From Asparagopsis taxiformis (taxonomy: Eukaryota > Rhodophyta > Florideophyceae > Bonnemaisoniales > Bonnemaisoniaceae): DNA of 64,000 bases. Positions within the stretch are counted from its first letter, which is position 1. Every line of letters starts with the position of its first letter. Position numbers and translations under genes: made by a program. The notes beneath the pieces are model-generated. The model made no database searches and was not told where the DNA came from. It worked only from the letters and a program-made list of their open reading frames with translations. Location of the stretch: NCBI GenBank assembly GCA_030407315.1, contig JALQPE010000086.1, positions 1-64,000 on the forward strand, read 5' to 3'. This document shows, piece by piece, positions 62,001 through 64,000 of this stretch.

Positions 62001-63652
62001 ACGATTGGTGACGCCCATTCGCTGGACGCGGGTTCGATAACCCCTTCGTTGAGCATCTTCGTGATCTGCTCCTCGGCTATCGTACGTAGAGCCGGACCCT
62101 GACGATAGGGCATTGAACGTATGGGCCGCGTGCCCGGTTCGAGTTCGATTCGATGCTCCGTAGCATTGATTTCGCCGAGGCGTCCGCTCGTCCACATTGA
62201 CGAATGTGTAGCTAGCATCTCGTTGATGCGCTTTCGTAAATCCTCGTCGTCGAGGTGCGACAAATCGATTGTCGACTGCCAATCCGTGGCGGGGTCGTTC
62301 CCCTTTTCGTTGACCAACGGGTCTGGCGTTGCGTCGCCCAACCCGTTCGTAGTTGTCCGCGTCGTCGCGTCGACTAGCGGTAGGTTCAAAACCTTCGCGA
62401 GGGCTTCGCCGCCCTCACGCTTGAGTGGGACGATTCCCAACGGGGAGCGTACCGCGTACGCAATCGTCGCGCCTTTCGGCAATTCGCGGTCCTTCTTCGT
62501 GAAGTTCGACACGATAATAGAGAACGTCTCTCTCGGTCCTACGTCGACCACTCCGTTGGCTATGCGCAGCCCATGCCGGAATTGCACCGACGCTTTCGGC
62601 TCGAGGAACACGAGTCCGGTCGCATCCGTCGTCACGTTGACGGTCCGCTGCGACATCGCCGGTACACGCGTGTACTTCGTCAGGCGAACCGAGAACGTTC
62701 GGCTCGGCCTATTCGAGGCCGCGTTACGCTCGCGGCGTCTCGGGTGTTCCACGTTTGGATTCGTCTCTTCCCCCTCCTCGTACGGAGTCGTCGTATCGCC
62801 CTCCGCGATAATGGGTATCGTATCCCCCCGATGGAGGTCGATTGTCTGCGCTCGACAGCGTATAGCATCGACATGCTTCGACATGAACGACGTACCCATT
62901 ATAACGGGAACAGCCAGCGTGTTGGCTACGAAGAATTTTACGCGGAACAGCGAGTTCCCCAACCTGACACGAAGCAGGATGGCGCCTTCGATAGGCAAAC
63001 GTCGCCCGTTGGCGTCTCCGAGCTTCGGCAGCTCTTCGTCACGTAGACAGCGGTCGACCCAGTCGTAGGGTAGTAAACTTGTTCGTATCAAGTTGTAGCC
63101 GCTGCACGTATCCATCGCGATGGTAATCGCCCTCATCACGTTGAGGTCTAGTCCGATCGTTCCGGACACGATATAATGCTTCGACGCAAGTAGGCACGTA
63201 TGCCCGTCGAGGACCAACGGTTCGGTCCTGACCGGCGCGCGGTCTACGTCTTCGTTAGCGGTTCGTCGCTTCGTCGTGTGAGCCCGTATGGCTTCTTTTG
63301 CGTCGACACGCTTCGTATAAGCCGCGTGTTTGGCTTTCTCGCGCTCGGAAGCGTCGTGCTTCCGGGTAGCGCGTCTCGCTCGTCTGCGAGGCTTCCTCTT
63401 CGTGTGAGGTTCGTTCGTCCCGTCGGACTTCGTTTCTTCCCCCACGTCGGGTGTCGTGTGACTCGAGTTGGCCTTCGCGGCCGTGAGCTTTACGTAACTC
63501 TCGTTCGTCGGTGAGCCTGCGGAGGACCAATCATCGACGTCGGTCGTCCCCCTTTTACGTAAGGGTTCAGGCGATGTGGGTGGCTCGTGGCCTACATCGC
63601 CTGGTCGTTTCCCGGCGCGGGGCCGTTCGACACGTCGTCGTCGTGAGCCCAC
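59063..63652 (-). CDS. Gypsy D (chromovirus) pol polyprotein
   Basis: An open frame of 1,529 codons beginning with GTG at 63652 inside the end of gag. Domains: protease with MDTCSGYN (usual Gly changed to Cys; FMSKHVDAIRCRAQ as in Gypsy A), reverse transcriptase ([44 protein letters not shown]), RNase H (IDTDASAYQLGATLL), integrase zinc region (HHVLAGHPGQTRMYYTLR...NCVGCAK), core (DILGPL, LISDNGKQF, YHPQTNGQVERYNR) and a C-terminal chromodomain (YVVDDLLNHRV...LVKWVGYRNPTWEP). No internal break. The gag-pol overlap of about 60 bp without a suitable ATG suggests frameshifting or a fused product. Confidence 0.92.
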   Translation of the reverse strand: MGSRRRRVERPRAGKRPGDVGHEPPTSPEPLRKRGTTDVDDWSSAGSPTNESYVKLTAAKANSSHTTPDVGEETKSDGTNEPHTKRKPRRRARRATRKHDASEREKAKHAAYTKRVDAKEAIRAHTTKRRTANEDVDRAPVRTEPLVLDGHTCLLASKHYIVSGTIGLDLNVMRAITIAMDTCSGYNLIRTSLLPYDWVDRCLRDEELPKLGDANGRRLPIEGAILLRVRLGNSLFRVKFFVANTLAVPVIMGTSFMSKHVDAIRCRAQTIDLHRGDTIPIIAEGDTTTPYEEGEETNPNVEHPRRRERNAASNRPSRTFSVRLTKYTRVPAMSQRTVNVTTDATGLVFLEPKASVQFRHGLRIANGVVDVGPRETFSIIVSNFTKKDRELPKGATIAYAVRSPLGIVPLKREGGEALAKVLNLPLVDATTRTTTNGLGDATPDPLVNEKGNDPATDWQSTIDLSHLDDEDLRKRINEMLATHSSMWTSGRLGEINATEHRIELEPGTRPIRSMPYRQGPALRTIAEEQITKMLNEGVIEPASSEWASPIVLVPKKDGSLRFCVDYRRLNAKTIADSYPLPRMEDCLDSLGDAAIFTTLDCNAGYWQVPVSAEDRDKTTFTSFMGTYRYVRMPFGLRNAPATFQRTLDIILSGVRWQSCLVYLDDVIVFSKDLESHLGHVDQVLSLLRAAGVTLKLTKCSFFQPRVDYLGHVITPGKLHVAARNKEAFRTATFPRDKTQCRSFLGAANVYRRFVKAYAEIARPLNTMLKKDASPDWTNPTNAQTNAFETLKTILVSPPVLHLPKAGRPFMIDTDASAYQLGATLLQQQNEDKPNEWVPIGYWSKTLNETERGYSATERECYSVVWAITSLRPYVEGQRFTVRTDHEALRWLMTLTDASGRLLRWRLRVAEFDFEVTYRPGRVHQVPDALSRVISTYDDGRPVDDDVPSYGDAVLVTTRSRRQPTRNGQGRTTSVRKKATNARGHDDPSNETRDERTSATTAGHDGFEFNRDATLDDVLDEEPDFLDEQRAAEDDSARVPPADVQLPITRDELIEAQREDAFCQTILTRQSETQDAAFFEGHDGLLRRRNPHDEERTQIVVPASLRPRLLELTHHHVLAGHPGQTRMYYTLRRTYYWPAMAADIHATVRNCVGCAKNRVKLRKRTNPLRLFPATEPLRDLCIDILGPLTKTTRGNRFILVITDRFTKLTRVVPLRNIDSANVASAFVNAWVFSYGPPRTLISDNGKQFAAKFFQRVCNEIGVTNVFTSTYHPQTNGQVERYNRTILAMLRNYVNENQNDWDRYASALTFAYNTHVHSSTGTTPFDLILTNPPPPLALHTSVTNRELPDGGGRATYVRELATTMDNAYRTLKAAQARYKRNFDKRVRVSNRNIRAGEYVFIDPTDGTTKGTKLGNHALGPFRVLRNDVRTFVIQRGDVVERVNSDRVAYAPTPANAPPPEPYDATEADLDKNRDGPAYVVDDLLNHRVNDDGTLDFLVKWVGYRNPTWEPRRNVSEESVSRYFARVRRATT

Positions 63653-64000
63653 GAAGCTCGTTCGTCATCGTGACTCGTTTCCACCTCGAGTGGTGTTTCG
63701 TCAGCGGAGGTCGTCACGTAGACTCCGCTGCGGCCATTACGCTGGCCATTTCGTTCGTTCGCCCACGGGCGGGGGTCACGTCGGTCATTACGAAAGTCTC
63801 CGCGGCGCCTGTCGAAGGGCCTTCCCCCGTCACGATTGGGGTTTCGGAGTATCGTAGGCGGCGTGCCGTACCTCCGCGGGGTCACGTTCCCTCGCTCATC
63901 AGGTCGTTCCTGGTGACGCTTGGCCATTCGTTGGCGGAAGTACTCAGCCTGACGTGGGTTGCTCTTCACGTGGAAGAGGTAGTACTTGTACGCGAAAAAG
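63592..64000 (-). CDS. Gypsy D gag, C-terminal end, partial
   Basis: Minus strand, open to the window edge: FAYKYYLFHVKSNPRQAEYF, then a basic Arg/Asp/Asn-rich tail, stop at 63592. The motif resembles FAFANYAYQQEPEQ downstream of the knuckle in Gypsy A gag, supporting its identity. Confidence 0.7.
   Translation of the reverse strand, partial: FFAYKYYLFHVKSNPRQAEYFRQRMAKRHQERPDERGNVTPRRYGTPPTILRNPNRDGGRPFDRRRGDFRNDRRDPRPWANERNGQRNGRSGVYVTTSADETPLEVETSHDDERASWAHDDDVSNGPAPGNDQAM

Overview
This window looks like a transposon graveyard from the nuclear genome of a eukaryote. Evidence for a eukaryote is the chromovirus-type Ty3/Gypsy retrotransposons, TATA boxes, AATAAA-type poly(A) signals, SET, chromo and PHD-like domains, and a few spliceosomal-intron-like signals. 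There is no bacterial operon structure. I see no housekeeping gene, rRNA or tRNA. Long uninterrupted ORFs suggest few introns. The host (alga, fungus or another protist) cannot be named from this sequence.

The centre of the window (15616-37391, 21,776 bp) is a complete giant CACTA-like DNA transposon, called element 2 here. It has 14-bp terminal inverted repeats (CACAGGATAAGCAA), and its TG target duplication lets the interrupted Gypsy reverse transcriptase be rejoined exactly across it. It carries an intact DDE transposase of about 1,348 aa and a chromatin/DNA-modification cargo. The cargo is a ParB-like domain, a Cys/His zinc module and a 2OG-Fe(II) dioxygenase in one cassette, a beta-class DNA amino-methyltransferase plus a SET domain in a second cassette, and two convergent genes of unknown function. 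A second related element (element 1) enters at the left edge and ends at 15074. Only 541 bp of Gypsy reverse transcriptase separate the two, so their transposase ends form a huge palindrome (about 8515-15074 against 15616-22180).

The cassettes are separated by a family of about 120-bp hairpins with conserved ACTGCAGT and GATC cores and compensating arm changes. Relative to the transposase, both cassettes point the opposite way in element 1 compared with element 2. Most cargo ORFs are broken by frameshifts or stops, while the element 2 transposase and the two unknown genes are open.

The right part (37392-64000) holds the 5' half of the Gypsy element that hosts the giant transposon (37392-41061). 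It is followed by a mosaic of LTRs, degenerate repeats and retroelement fragments (41062-47543), an ORF-intact Gypsy element (gag 51755-53164, pol 47532-51755), a GC-rich gag-like pseudogene of unknown type (54522-56774), tandem repeats near 57.1-57.8 kb, and a GC-rich chromovirus (pol 59063-63652, gag running off the right edge).

Many long open frames start only at GTG or TTG. Where an ATG is supported by comparing copies, I used it. Because two diverged copies of the giant-element cargo are present, several frame breaks could be placed by comparing them.
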